In this document: piece after piece, positions 10,576-24,600 of the stretch
Position numbering within the stretch: position 1 is the first letter of the stretch
How the letters are laid out: each line of letters opens with the position of its first letter
Notes under the pieces: generated by a model
The model's input: only the letters and a program-made list of their open reading frames with translations
Databases searched by the model: none
What the model was told of the DNA's origin: nothing
Made by a program: the position numbers and the translations under genes
Assembly (NCBI GenBank): GCA_019973155.2
Contig: BPQB01000047.1
Location: 124,001 to 188,000 of the forward strand
Direction of reading: 5' to 3'
Length of the DNA stretch: 64,000 nt
Source of the DNA: Phanerochaete sordida
Lineage: Eukaryota; Basidiomycota; Agaricomycetes; Polyporales; Phanerochaetaceae

Positions 10576-13500
10576 GGCCCTATGTTCAGGGTATAAAAAT
10601 TCAATCTGAGGCGGTATCTTCAAGTAACACACCGTGTAAGTGGGTGAGCGGCAGGACATGACAGGCGTCTTCCCACGCGCTCAGGTCCAGGGAAAGACGG
10701 ACTTCCGGAGAGACTTGCCTCGTGCGAATGATACGACCCTTCTAACGGCGTTGGGCGTGTAGAAGTAGACCACGGTGCCTAAGTAGGGCCGATCATCGTC
10801 GCAGTACTTGGGCGGTCGGGCAAGGGAACGCGTGTAGTTGTTGGCTGGCAGCCGCGTCGTCTCCAGCCAGGCCAAGTTTAGGTCTCGAGCAGCGAAGCAA
10901 GGATGCTGTAAACTGCAGGGTTCCAAGAGCGTTGGTTAGTCCTGCATTTGTTCGCATGTGGGCAATTTGAAAGATGTATCACCAAAGAATATCACACTCA
11001 AGCGATTCCGTGTCGAACATGCTGCGAGCAAGCTTACTTCGTGTATGAGCTATCATTAGGAAGTCTCATAACGGAGCTACCTAGGAGTTCATTTGCGTGC
11101 ATTACGATTGTTTACGAGGACGAGCGGGGATCCTCAGCCGTCTCCTGCGGCCGGGCTACGAAGGCAAGGGTGAGGCGAACGGCATAGGGCAGCTTGAAGC
11201 AAAACATACCAGCAGGGTCATACGAAACAAACACGAAGGGGAGGCGCACAAACTGGCGACGCTGGAAGTCCGATTTGCATGAGTCATACCGGCTGCGCCT
11301 TGTGCCGAGATAAAACGGCGCCCGTATGACGCAGGCTTCACTGAGAGTTCGTGCGATGCCCGGCAGCCGACGAAGGGCGGGCATTCGATCTTCCAGTCTT
11401 CATTCGAGTCCATAGTCAGCATGTTGAGCAATACTGAAGCATACAAGCAACGAACGTGAGCACGGCCGCGATTGGGCATGAGTATGAGATGACAACCCGG
11501 CAGGTTTCGGCAGCGACGTACTTCGCACTATGCATGGCCTGAATGCGCCTCACGACGCTCCGAGGGCGGGCCTGAAATTTGCAGTACGGCGGTACAACTC
11601 CGCGGGACTTCGACTTCGGGACTGGAAAGGAAGGTGTCCACGAATAGAGTCGCGCCGGCACGCCCGCCCAGACGGCAGCGTCGGGGCACTGAGACCGCCC
11701 TCTTGAGGCGTGCACATTCCTAGCCCCGCGTGACCGTGCGAAGGGCATTCGAGTTCGACAACAGGCACCTCTTTGATCTTCGCGAGCACGAAGTCCGCCA
11801 ACGTGCAGCGGAAGTTCGCGGGCCGTCGTCGCGGAAGATGGGGACGGCGTGCCTCGTTCCCACCCGTGCACTTCCCGCGCCCCCGTACGGCACGATACAC
11901 GAACAGGATGCGCTCGGGGCCTGTTGGCAATGAGGGGGAGCCCGTGCCGCTCAGCTTCGCACGACAGGGTCGTTGGAGAAGCGGCGCACCTCGCAACCCG
12001 CCGCTATCGCGAAGTCTAACCCTTAACAGGTTGCTACCCTGCTTCGGTGCGACGCTGGCACTGTCTTCATGAGCAGCGGAAATGGCTTCAGAGTCTGGGC
12101 ACAGGCTCGTCGTGGTCAGGCAGGATGCTGGCTCAAGGACGGCGTCTTGTCTGCGTGTTGTTCACCTCGGTACGACTCTAAAGCGCAGATCCATGGACAT
12201 AGGAGACGATAAGTAGCATCAAAAGTATGCGAATTGATCCTACTGGCGGCGTGTCACTGTTAGCTACGAAGGGCTGGTTTGCACATGCGACCCGCACCTC
12301 AATAATGCAGATCTTCGAATCGCTCCGATTTTCCTGATTCCTAGTATTTTGCTCGTGTGAATGCTCGCTCTGGTGGCGAGGCACTGCGAGCAGCACTTGG
12401 TACCAGGGAAATCCTTGTCGTTCATGCGTTTGTCAGTGAGGCGGATCGCGCGGCAGGTAAGCTTGAGGTACATGCATTATCCACGCCTGAGCACAGCAGA
12501 GGTTGGTCATCGCGGACTTCCGAACCGAAGGTTGTAGGGGCCTGACGGCAATGCCAGGGCACTGTCGAACGTTTTTTGCATGGCGGAGAACGATGGGCAT
12601 GTAGCTATGCGATAGGTTGTGTTGCTTTACTACCGAGCATTAGCACATGAAATGAAATCTGCGTGGAGAGAACGCCCTACATGTCCACTCTACGATCCCT
12701 GCAGAAGGTGTGACCAGCCAGTGCGAAGTGTGTTCATTCGTGACGCGTTGCGAGAACACCGGATATGAACTTGCGTAGAGCGTAATAACACAGCAGTCTG
12801 CAATCGAACGGGGTCGTTACGACCTTCACGAAGTTCCAGAGAAGGATTGCAGCACATGTCGAGGGCGCCTGGGGCGTCTGCTGAAACTCGAGAAGCACTG
12901 GTGCTCATCGAGGGCGGACATGTTGTCAATAGCGCCGTTCTCATGAGTACATGTCCCGGCATGGCCATAAATACAGCGTGAACCCTAAAGAGACGAGAAG
13001 TGAGCCCGCCTTCACACGCTGAGCGAAAGCAGCAATCCACATACCGAGTGCGCCGCCGCCGCCGCAGAGACTAGGCCCGACCAGGGTCTTCACACCCACG
13101 GCGCCGCACCAGCAGCGCGCGCACCGTGCATCGCGGCGCCTGCGCGACCTGGGCCCGTCGCTGGGCGTGCTGCGGAGACTGCGCGGGGCGGCGCGCATCG
13201 CGCGCTGTCGTCGCTGTGATGCTGCCGGGTCAGGCGAGCCCCCGTCGCACGCCAGGAGCGGGTAACCATCACGAAGAGGCGCACCGGCGGCGGCGTGGGG
13301 GGCGGGAACGTGCGCGGGCACGTTCCCAGGGCGGGCCTCCAAATGCGCGCCGCTGATCATGTGTGGTGCGCCTGGCTGCGTTCGAGGCCGGCTACGGACG
13401 GGACCCCGCAGACCGCGCGGCGCAGGCGAGTCGCCGTCGTGCGCGCCGCCCGCGCTGCTGTGGATGGTCTGCACGGGCCAAGAATGCGGGTCGAAGTTTC

Positions 13501-16075
13501 GCGCCACCGTCGTCCGCGAACTAGTGCTGCCAATGGTGCCATACGGTGCTGTAAAGCGGTACGAGCTGGGAGGCCGCGCGAGCTGGCATGACAAAGTCGA
13601 CAGATCTAGTGCAAATCTGCGAAAGAAGAAGCTGTCAAGAGCGCTGGTACGAATGAATCTGCAATTAGGTTGCAATGGGACCAAATCGAAAGCGAAGCCA
13701 AAGGCCGTCCAGCTCAACACTCCATGAGCGTTGAGAAGACTATGGACGCCACGTCTGCTCTGATAGAGCTGACATGTGGCAGCGCCAATCGTCAAAGACA
13801 CCCATGGCTGAGGAGGTGTTTACTCACAATGGTTGAGGACATTCGACATCCGTGCACGCGAGCATCGGAAGCGGTTCCGTCGGAGCGACCTACGATGTCC
13901 GACACTCGGAGAAGATGTGCTTGAACGCCAGGCAGTCTCGAGAGAACGTCGATGTGATACCTTTGCGGGCGACCTCATTGGAAGATTTCATGGGACATGT
14001 CAAGTAGCGTTATTTCTGGTCCGTCCGTGGGCTAAACTCTTAGAAAGCATAGCTTGGGCGCAAGCTAGCATGGGAAGAAGACCATAAATGTGTCAGTACG
14101 CACCGAGTGCGGCGACAACGCAACGACGAAGAGAACGACTTACGAGCTCTCCGTGTACTGTGGCAGTATTATATCCTCCTTTCACCCGCAGGCTGAGTAC
14201 GCGACAAAACTCTAGGGGCATGCACACGGGATGCGGCCCGATGTGAGCCTTTCGCTTGGGCATCATCGTACTGAAAGCAAAATTCGCTGAGAAAGCGGAT
14301 GGTGGGCTTCGAAATTACGGTAATTAGAATTCTTGCGGTGGACGACTCAGTGACGAGCGACATGGGTGACTATATGCGCTTAAGTATTAGTGGATTGCGC
14401 TTCGACGAGTATTCCATTTTCTCGAATTTCACTGTGAACGACTCTGCGCCGTCGCGGGGAAGAGATCGACGTAATGGTATGTTGCTGGACTTATAGGCAT
14501 TCTAGCCCGGATGCCCCTGCAAAATGAGATGACAAACTTGCTGGGAGAGTGTCTAAATTGGGGAAACGGATGTGAGGCCCCGGAATTATGGAAAACGAGA
14601 TCTCTGCAGAGGACGAGTCAGTAACGTGCGACGTCGTTGACTGTATGCGCACATATTCACTGCCAAAAAGAAGTTGGCGCGCCGCGACGCGACGCGGACA
14701 GGCATGCCGCCTTCTCGGAGGTAGAAACTCTCCTGTTGACCGCTCCGCGTCAGGACAAAGCGGCGCTATTGGTCTCAACCCACCAGCGTTGTGGACACAG
14801 CCGCTGCATCGCACCGCCTATCCGCCCAGAGTGTTCCCCAATGCGCTTATTGCGTATCTTCATTGCTCAAAAATTAGCGGACTGCGCGCAAGCGCGGAAA
14901 TGTATGCCATCTTCACAAAAGTGAAGATTCTTCTGTAGACAGCTCCGCGTCATGGCAGGGAGCAGAACGGGGCGCTGGAAGCAACTCACTAGCATTCCGG
15001 CCAGAACTACTGCGCGACACCGCCTATCCGCCCAGGACGACTTGGACAAGCGATTGGCTCTAGATATGAACAGAAAGGCCAAATTGTTGCGCAAAACGGC
15101 CTGGGAAAGTTGGCGGGACAGAATTGCACGCGGGTCATAGGCCGCCTCCTGGGGTCCCGGCAGCGCATGCACTGTCAGGTGTTGTTCGCGGTGCAGCGCT
15201 CAGGGACAGGGTGCGGAGGACCCTTGAATGAATCAGAGGGCGAAATGAGAACTCTATCGAGCGAGATAGGCAGTCAGATCCGGAATGGTCAGGAGTGCTT
15301 GGGAACTGGACGGCGTTGACCAATCGGACGGGGCAGCGTGACTATGGAGTGTTCTGTCGCCGCCAGCATCAAGCCACAACGGGGTTCAAAGCGGGGCTTG
15401 TCGAGGTCTAGACCGGCGGGGAGGGCGGGCGGCTCGGCGAGCTCGAGTGGTTTCGCGACGACCAGGAGGCCCACAGAGTGCCAGAGAGCGCCGGGAAACG
15501 GCACGCTGGTGGCGAGGAGCGGGCTGGAGGCAACGTGTTACGCTGTGGTGGCCTGGAGAGTGCCCCTTGAACGTTCCTAGGATGCTTGTCGAGGCGCGGA
15601 GGGCTGTGTGCCGATAGGTGCTGATACGAGGTCGCTGAATTGGGCCACGGCGCTTGGGTTATGAGGCGGACGCGGACTGGTGAAAGATAGCATGTTTGTG
15701 TGCGGGCAGTGGGGCCTTTCACAAGCTTCCTCTCACCTCGCCGCCTCCGAAAGCCAGCGAAGCGCGGCGGCGACGACGAGCACGCAGCCGCGGACGACGT
15801 AGACGACGAAAGCGAGAGGTAAAAAGGACACGTGAGCAGTTCCCACGCCCCATTATTTGACCGCCAAACCGAACAAAATTAGTTCCCCGCCGCTCCGCCC
15901 CTCCTCAGAGACCGAAACTCTGAAGCTTCACTGGTCAGTGCTCTCGCTCGAACTTTATTTTAGATTTTTCGTCGCTGATTCTCTGCTCGACCACCATGTC
16001 TTGTCCGACGTTCTCGACCTGCCGTTGCATGTGCCCGACGATGTCGTCGACGGTGAACCCCAACAGCTTCCCGGC
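10576..16075. other. Gene-poor region
   Basis: No gene is supported across about 5.5 kb. A 286-codon minus-strand ORF (12941-13801) is GC-biased and has no recognisable motif. A degenerate tandem repeat lies at about 14290-15045. The final few hundred bases should hold the promoter of the WOPR gene and include a CACGTG at about 15828. Confidence 0.55.
14290..15045. repeat. Degenerate tandem repeat, about three units of 220-290 bases
   Basis: Three diverged units align by eye. Shared blocks are GACGAGTCAGTAACG-like (about 14343 and 14614), TATATGCGC / TGTATGCGC / TTATTGCGTATC (about 14370, 14642, 14846), TAG(T/C)GGA(T/C)TGCGC (about 14389 and 14874), GCTCCGCGTCA (about 14743 and 14941), and ACCGCCTATCCGCCCAG (about 14813 and 15018). 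The reading frames are broken, so this is a decayed repeat rather than a coding array. Its origin is unknown. Confidence 0.6.
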
Positions 16076-17596
16076 ATGTCGCAGGACCAAGCGTCTTCGA
16101 GCCAGAACGCCCCCTCCACCTGGACCGAACCACCCTGGTCAGGCTGGATAGAGACCACCGGCGATGCTCTCCTCATCCTCGAGGCAGCAAGACGGGGCCT
16201 CATCCCCCGTGTGACGCGTCGTCTTGTTGACTCGGAGCGCAAGATGATCACCTCTGGCTCCGTCTTCGTCTTCGACGAGGACGAGAGCGGCATCAAACGC
16301 TGGACCGACGGCTTTTTCTGGAGCCCCAGCCGCATTCTGGGCAACTTTCTTTTGTACCGCGAGACGGAGAAGAGGGGAGCTGGGCACCGAAGCGCGCGTG
16401 CAGAGAGGGAGGTGCAGGAAGAAGAGATCAAGACCGAGGCGGGCCAGAGCTTGAGCAGGCCCAAAAGTGAGGCTACTCGGCTGGGGATCGACCGTCAGCG
16501 CGAGCGCAGCCTCGTTGGGAGCCTGACGAACAGCTACAAGTTCAAACCTGGTGGGATGATGAAGAAGGTGCGTTCAACTCTGCCTTTGCGTCGATCGATC
16601 CTGGGGATGTTCGCGGAGATCCACAACCTTCCCTGAGAGCTGCATGCTGGGACTTCCGCCTAGCATATATGCGCTCTCGACACCGTTGTCAGACCCCTGC
16701 AGGCTTGACTTCGGGTTCTCTTGGCCGACCGGCGCGACTTTCGAACACGTTTGCTTACGCGCGTACAGACATTCTCCCTGACAATTGGCGGAGTCGCGCA
16801 ACATCTCATCTCCTACTACAAAGTCGAAGACGTCGAGCAGGGGCGTCTGCGTTCGCCCTCAACCCTTCCCGAACTGGCGTCTCTGGATATATCCCCCGAA
16901 TACCTAGACAAGACCCACTTCCGAAATCCGCCCAAGGTCGAAATCGGCGTCGACGGTATCCCCCGTTATCGTGGAGAAGCGGACGAGCCCGATACCTCCC
17001 CCATGCTGACTTCTCCTCTGCTGCTCCCGTCGCCTGAAGACGAACCTTCGTCCTCGAAGCGCGCAAAGCGTTACGATCCGTACAGTTCTTCGGCCGCGCC
17101 CAAGCGCACCAGGAAGAGCAAGAATGCATCCCGCAGCCAGGACTCTGCCGGCGAAGAAGGCTCGTCCCCCACCTACCCCACGCCCATCCATCAGACCGCC
17201 TCCAGCTATCCCGATCCTGCCAGCCTCTCGCAGACCACGAACTACAGCGGATACAGCTATTATCCCAGCTATCCGCACTACAGCACATACCCACCTCCCA
17301 CGTCCTCTGCATATACTCCCGCTCCTGTCTCCCCCATCCAACACACACCCACCCCGCCGCCACAGCCCGCGTCGCCGGCGATTGCGTATCCCGGATACCA
17401 TGAGCCGGCGCAGAGCACTGCGCCGAGCTCATATCCGTACTACTCGTCGCAGCACAGCTACAGCTCGTACTCGCCGCAGGTGTGGCCGCAGTACTCGAAC
17501 TACGGGCACTCGTCTGTCCACCACTCGCACTCGCCGGACGCCCACGACAGCCTCGGGCGCAAGGAAGACAGGGAGGAGGTCGACAGCGCGGCCTAG
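16076..17596 (+). CDS. WOPR-domain (Gti1/Pac2 family) transcription factor
   Basis: DNA-binding regulator of the Wor1/Ryp1/Gti1/Pac2 family, which controls morphology and nutrient-dependent programmes in fungi. Exons 16076-16567 and 16769-17596 encode 439 residues; the 201-base intron restores KKTFSLTIGG across the splice. WOPRa covers about residues 19-100 (WSGWIETTGDALLILEAARRG, then RWTDGFFWSPSR, with the family's conserved Thr in KRWTD). WOPRb is split by the intron (SLTNSYKFKPGG..., then FSLTIGGVAQHLISYYKVED). The C-terminal half is low-complexity, rich in Tyr, Ser and Pro, as is usual for the family. The ATG at 16076 is the first in this open frame; the frame stays open further upstream without an ATG, so an upstream exon cannot be excluded. 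It stands alone between CRO copies B and C. Confidence 0.9.
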
Positions 17597-20500
17597 ACGA
17601 GCGCCAGCGGTGAACCGTGTCTGCGTGTCTGCTTTCCCTCGCTTCGCTACGTTGCTGCCTTCTCCTGGATGGGACCCGTTCTTCGTTCTTGCCTACCACC
17701 TTTTTTGTCCGCTGGTCTAGTCTGTCGTATGTCATTTCTTCCTCGCCTTACCCGTGTTTCCGAGTCGCCTTTCGATGATACCCACCCCGTATCCTATACG
17801 TCATTCACGCCCTTTTACGCCTTACGACACTTCGTTCCCGCGTATAGTCCTGAGTATAGTTTCCAGCGTATAGCTTCTGAATTCTCCCCCGTCGCCGTTT
17901 CTCATGCAATCATCCTCTGAATGTTGTCGGTATATGCTACTCCCCCGTTATTCCCTGACCGTCCCCACCCGTCCCCGTGTTGTTCGTACCCGCTGTCTGA
18001 GTATCTCTTGGTAGTGTCCGCCTTGCCCTCCGATGGGTGTGTATCAGTATAACTCCATACTATTCCCTGGCAGGCCTGTCGGGACGCGGCGCCCTCACGG
18101 CGCTTGCTGTCCTTGACCGTGCCTCCTCCGTCGTCTGTCCCGTCATGTACCTAGCGAAGCAGCCTATCTGTACACCACACCACCACATCGCCCGTGCGAA
18201 TGCCCTCGTCATGCTCGCGCTGCCTGGTAATCTCTCCGACGTTTCTGCGTGGGAGCCCTCTCACCATCGGGCGCACAAATATTTGGGCTCCGGCACAGCT
18301 CGCTGGGCCCGCCGTCGCCATCACCACCGCGCACCTCTTGACTTCCCTGATTGTCTCGCCCCCGCCGAATGCCCCCGCGTGAACGATGAGCCGCGCCGTT
18401 GTGGGCTGCTGTGTGTCCAAGGCACGCGCACGATCCCTCGGAGAAAACGCGACGGCGACCGGGGCTGTGATGCCCCCGGGCTCGACGCGGCGTAGGTCAG
18501 GGTATCAAACCGTCGTGGGTCGCAAGCTGGTGGTGAGCAGGGACGTCGGGGTGCGGTACGGTGTGGGTGAGTGCTGGGCTTGAAGCTGAGAGAGTTCTGG
18601 GGGCTCTCGCGTGGAGCTGTGAGCTTGCTCCCCTCCCATCGGCATGTGCACCTCGAAGGGCGTATCTCCCGCGTTGGTGCGTGCTCGAACCTTGTTGTTG
18701 TATTCGCAAACCCTCGCTCACATGTTCTCCAGCGGCCACGGGATATGTCAGCGTGCGATGTGGGCGCATATATGTCGCGAACTCAATACATTTGTTTCCA
18801 CCCATTCCCGATCTGCCACAAGGGCTTCGGCCTGCCGCAAACCTTCGTGTACGTCGTCCTCGCATTGAGTCTGGTGCGATGGTCGCACTGCGCGAGAGTT
18901 GAAATGCGAGGTTTGCCTTGTATTGCAGGTACGGGAACATGCTTGCGTATCAGTGCACTGACCAGACCCTTTCTGCATAGGCCATCCGCATACATTCAGC
19001 TATTATTGTATGAATCAGTAGAAAACACATCTAGCAAGATGTCGAAGGCTTCCCTGCGTTGAGAGGTCCTCGACATTCGCTACCGAGGCCGGGATCTTCC
19101 CGGCATCCTCGCAAGCCTTCTCTCTTCCATGCACTCGAGTACAATCGTCATCGGAGGATCCTCACTAAACTCGTCCAGCCATGACGGTCGTACTGTTACA
19201 AGTGTCTTCGATGCCATAGTGCGACGCGATGGTAACCGCACGCCATGTCCATCCGATCGCTGGACTGCAACCGCGTCGATTATCTCTTGGGAGCACCATC
19301 TGACGCACAGTGCCACAAGGTACGACGAGCTGCGGCTTGGCTTATCCCCTGTGGCGTTCATTTTCTGCGTCTAGGCTTGCGTACTTCATGTGGATCTGCA
19401 TCCGGCTGCAGGCACCACACCAGTAACCGGCAGAGCGCCACATGTGCAATCCCTCAACATCTGATAATTCATCTGCTAGGATTCCCAAGGATTGTATGCG
19501 CGCAAGCGCGTCGTACTATATCAAGGGTCTGCCATCGTGAAGTATAGATATTTTTGTGAAGCTCTGCGTTCTCGCTGACACTGCATGACAGTAGTGCGAA
19601 TGCCCTCCAGCGATATCCGTGCTTCGCGCACAGACCGGCCACACAAGACCGTAAACATAGACTCAGACTCAAGGTTGCTGCTGTGTCTATTCTATCCTCG
19701 CTGGTTTGCGGTAGTCAACGCTGCAAAATATCGGCAGATTTTGCGAACGTAGCGGTATGGCTTCATCTCTCAGCCTGGCATGTTGTCCCACCAGAGGCTT
19801 GAATGGTCCGCTCGAGGTCGGCCAGGCTCTGCGTCACTGCACCCGGCCAATTCTTGTACGTTCTCGAGCGCAGCGCGCCTTCATATCTCTCCGCCATCGG
19901 CGTGTCCGACCTGGGAACAATGAAATCGAACGTCCACACCTGCCTAATAGGTTCAGATGCGCGCCGGCGCTGCGAACGCAGAAGAAGAGCGGCGCAGACC
20001 CTGTGAGTCCCGTGGACACTCCGACTGGTGCCTTCGCCCGCTGATCGCACGCTCACGGGCAGCATGTGCCTTGTTCCTAGACTCGAATCTAAGCTTTCGT
20101 CACACCGCGCGCCACCGCCGCGCCCGCTGAAGACGATGCGCGCATCCCGCACCCAGGGTTCTCTTTGTCGCAGCAAGCTTCCGCCAGCGCAAAGCACCGA
20201 CGCAGCGCGTCATTCCGCGCAGTGTTCTGGAGCACAGTGCCCACGTCTCGGCTACAATGGGGTGCGCACCCCAGTTTCCTTGAGCACTGGGGTTTGTACT
20301 GACTGGGAAAGGGGTCGGCGCGCTCCCAGCGATCCCTTCCTAGGACCGAAGAACTTTTGCGCCGGAGCCGACGGCTCTCGTTTGAGGACTCAGCCGCGTT
20401 TACGTATCACACGACTGGAGGGATGCGTCGCACGTACAAAAATCACTCCTACCCTCCGCCTTGTCCCCGCTGCGGAGACAAATGGTATGGCCCTGGCGGA

Positions 20501-21580
20501 TAGGTGGCAAACATAATAATGTCGTGCAAGCGATCGTTGTCTTCGGGCCTGTTCGACCGCAGGCACACGCCCAGGAAGACAGTTCACATGCTTCGACGCT
20601 TTCAGTCATCAGAAGATGAGAAGCCTCTACGCGCAGACGCCACGATAGCAGCAAAGGCGCTCTCCTTGCAAAGCCCAATCTCCAGAACTCAATGTTGCCC
20701 GCGCCCTTTTCTATCACTCGCAAGATACGCTCGAGATTGGACTGTTTGAAACCGCCGCCTGTGGCAGTCGCATCGCCGGTCGCGAGGCACCCTGCGTCTG
20801 CCTCCCGCTTCGCAAGGGTCCTGCACGGAGAAGCGCTTCCTCGGGCGGACCGCTGGAAGGTGCGAAGGGTTCGACGAAGCGCCTCCTTCGCGCGACCCGG
20901 GCAGCAAGGAAATGCCCTGAACGAGTGAACAAGTACGCCCTTTTACGCGGCCGTGTCAGAGAACGTTACGCTGACTATGCTACCGCAGCTAAAGTGGGCA
21001 AACCTGGCAGCGGTCAAACAAGGCTATGTGGCGTTCCGCATTCATCAGCCTGTCAGATCGGCCCCCAGCACGTGGAGGAGGCGGTGTCTCGGACCTGATT
21101 CTGCGAAATTTGTGCGGTATTTGCGGCTTCTCACCAGCTGGGATGCCCCGCTGATGACTCTCTTTTGCTGTTCCCACCACTCGCTCAGTCGCAGCGTCGC
21201 GCTGAATGGTTTCTTCGTGCTAAGCAGGCTTCGCTCGACCTCCCGCTTGATGAAGGTAGCTGTCCGATCGCAACGTAGGTGGATCAGGCATCTATGGGAT
21301 ACCATCTCTCACAGTACGACAGCGTGCCGGCGGCTTCGTTGAAAACCGTCAATTCTTGTCTTGCCGAGCTCGGATCCGGCCCCGTCGTCTACCCCTGGAA
21401 ATAATCGGTATACGTGCTGCCCCAAGTGGCACACCAGACACACTTCACATCTTCGAGAAACAAAAAAGAAGGCGAGTCTATGTCGAACAGATGAATGTTC
21501 GACTTTTGCGGCTTGTCTCGCCATGTGCTCGACCGACCGAGGTCCTGATTCCCCCAATGCAGTGAACTCATCTGTCCAAC
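17597..21580. other. Gene-poor region between WOPR gene and CRO copy C
   Basis: The first few hundred bases are pyrimidine-rich and look like 3' UTR and downstream flank of the WOPR gene. No ORF in the remaining stretch shows a domain, credible splicing or family resemblance. The end holds the upstream region of CRO copy C. Confidence 0.55.
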
Positions 21581-21588
21581 TATAAAAG
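21581..21588 (+). promoter_or_regulatory. TATA box of CRO copy C
   Basis: TATAAAAG, 71 bases upstream of the start codon at 21652. Copies A and B carry a CTTAAGTAC element instead of this canonical TATA box. Confidence 0.65.
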
Positions 21589-21651
21589 ACCTCCCGCAGC
21601 TCAGGATCTGACCAGGCTCCTGCAGACCGTCCTCTCCCTTGGCCGTGGCTC

Positions 21652-24600
21652 ATGGTTCCGACCGTCCTTCCTTTGGCGGCGCTGCTCGCGCTCGCCCCCA
21701 CTGTGAGTTTCTCGGTGTACTCGCTTCGCTCGACGCTCACAGCCGTCTAGCTCGTTCAATCCTCTAATCATGTTCACCGCACTCCGCATCTTCGTCGCCT
21801 TCAGCGTCGTGCCCCTGCCGCCCTGCCCGCCAACTGGACCGCCATTGGCTGCTACATGTGAGCGCAAGCTGGCATGCACGCTGAGCTTTACTGACGCGTC
21901 GACAGCGATGGCAATCCTGGCGGGCGCACCCTCAGCTCAGCCACGTTCACTAGCACGACCAGCATGACCGACGAGTCGTGCATCTCGTTCTGCGACCAGC
22001 AGAACTTCGTGTACGCTGGCACCGAGTTCGGACAGGAATGCTGTGGGTAGTGATCATCTGAGACCGTCGCCTGCTGACCGACGTTACCATCTGACCCAGA
22101 CTGCGGCAATACGTTCTCCAACGGCGGCACCAACACCACCGCCTCGGACTGCAACATGCCCTGCACCGGCGACTCTACCGAGATCTGCGGCGCTGGCAGT
22201 GCGTATTCCAAGCGTCTTTCGGGCACAATATGAGGCTGATGCAGGGTCTCTAGATCGGCTGAGCGTCTTCTGGAGCGGTGTTCCGCCTCCGCCTCCTCCG
22301 GAGACCGTGCCTAGCGTCGGCCAGTGGGAATCTCTTGGCTGCTACAGGTCAGTGCACAAGGTCGCCTGCTTCCCGAACTCCGCTCAATTTCTGGGATTTG
22401 TAGTGACGGCGCCACTCGCACTCTGCCCAACCAGGTCAACACGGACGGTCCGACCACCATCGAGAGCTGCACCACCGCATGCTTCACTGCTGGGTACCCA
22501 CTCGCAGGCGCTGAGTTCGCCACTCAGTGCTTCTGCGGCACGAGCTTCGCTGAGGGCTCCGGCCCGACTCCTCTCACGGATTGTAACATGGTTTGCGCTG
22601 GCAACAGCTCGGAATTCTGCGGCGGTCCCAACCGGCTCAATGTGAGAATCCTCTGGCCGAGCGAGTATTTCTGAAGCTTACCTGCCGCGTAGGTTTACAA
22701 CTTCACCGGTACCATCACTAACCCTGCACCTCCCAACGGCGGCGGCGGAGGGGGCGGCGGAGGTAGCAGCTCTGTCGTGCCTGTCACGTCAGGTTTACCT
22801 ACCAACTGGACGTACGGTGCATGCTATGTGTAAGTCATGGGTCCTTTTCTCCCTATTATCACACGTTATTCACTGGTAGTATTCCAGTGACAATGCCTTC
22901 GGACGCATTTTCCAGACCGAGCTTCCCGACAATCAGAATCTCACGGTCGAGAGTTGCGTCGCCTCGTGCAACAGCCAGAACTTCACGCTGGCTGGAATGG
23001 AATTCTCAGGTACGGTGGCGGTCCTTTGATCAGTCAGCACCTCCCGCTGACGTTCCTGCAGTCCAGTGCTTCTGTGGCAACGACTTGATCAATGGTGCTG
23101 TCACTGCCAGCGAGTCCGATTGTAACATGGGCTGTGGCGGTAACTCTACGTGAGTGTTCCGATGTCAGTTTGGAAATGAGTTTGGCTGATCACGTCCCGC
23201 GGCGCAGGGAGGGATGTGGTGGGCCTAACAGACTGTCGGTAAGTACACATATCAGGACTACGGATCAGGGCGTACCGACTGACCCGGTATTCTAGGTGTA
23301 CACCTCGACTGGCAATGTCACGGCGCTGCCCGTACCCGTCGCTCAGAACACGAGCCTTCCCGGCAATTGGACGTACCAAGGCTGTATCCAGTGAGATTCT
23401 ACAAATTCCGTTGCACCGCCTCATGGTGGCTGACCGCCGCTGATAGGGAGAACACCACGACCCGCGTGTTCCCATACCAGCTCATCCTGCCGTCCAACAA
23501 CAGCGCGGAGACGTGTCTCACGCAATGCGCTGCCTTCGGGTATCCCGCCGCCGGCATGGAATTCGCGGATGAATGCTGTACGCTTCCCGCAAATGTCACT
23601 GATGTATACGCCAGCTGAATGATTTCGCAGATTGCGGAGATGTTTCCGACTTCACCACCAACAGCCCCGGTGTCGCACCCGCGTCGGACTGCAACATTGC
23701 TTGCTCTGGTGATCCCATCCATCTCTGCGGTGGCGCCAATCGCCTCTCGGTACGCACGAACGTGGGATTGCTCCGGTCAATCACTGACGGTGGCGGTAGT
23801 ACTACACCTGGAATGGCGACCTGAACGTCTGGCACACGCCCGCGAACACTGGGCAGTATGAGGTATGTGGCGAGCAGCTGTTGTCTTTTGCCATGTTTTG
23901 ACATATTGTTACTTTGCAGTTCCTTGTAAGTGACTTCACAGATGCTCCAGGCCTGTTCCCTGACAGAGTCTGCGATACCAGATTGGTGGCGTCGTCGTCC
24001 CTCTTGTGGTGACGATTGGCATCAACAACAAGATCGCTATGGTGGAGAAGTTCGGCACGAGCGAGTTCGACAATTCGACCGGCGCATACGAGCTCGACCT
24101 CAGTCTCGTGGACGACTTCGACAAGGCATGGCGCACGATGCACGTCAAGTCTGACGTCTTCTGCTCGGCTAGCATCGTGCTGCCCGACAAGGGTGCTCGT
24201 CAGCTCAACGTCGGCGGCTGGAGTCTCGACAGCACTCAGGGCGTTCGCTTGTATACCCCCGACGGAACCCCTGGAGTCAACGGCACGAACGACTGGGAGG
24301 AGAACTTCAACGAGCTCCATTTGCAGGTACGCCTATCTCTGTGTGTGCTTGATTGTATCTCACTCCTTCCGCAGCGTCAGCGCTGGTACCCCTCGGCCAT
24401 GATCATGGGCAACGGTTCCATCCTTGTTGTTGGCGGAGAACTTGGCAGCAACGGTCCGCCGGAGCCCAGCCTCGAGATCCTTCCCAAGCCAGACAACACG
24501 GGCGACACCTGGATGTTCCTCGACTACCTGAACCGTACGGACCCTAACAACCTGTACCCTTTCCTCCACGTCCTTCCCAGCGGCCGGATCTTTATCGGTG

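Noticed and set aside
12941..13801. 286-codon minus-strand ORF
   Set aside because: Long open frame in very GC-rich DNA with biased composition, no domain or family resemblance and no splice context; long ORFs arise by chance at this base composition.
19763..20197. 144-codon minus-strand ORF
   Set aside because: A short plausible C-terminal stretch but no family match from memory and no supporting exons.
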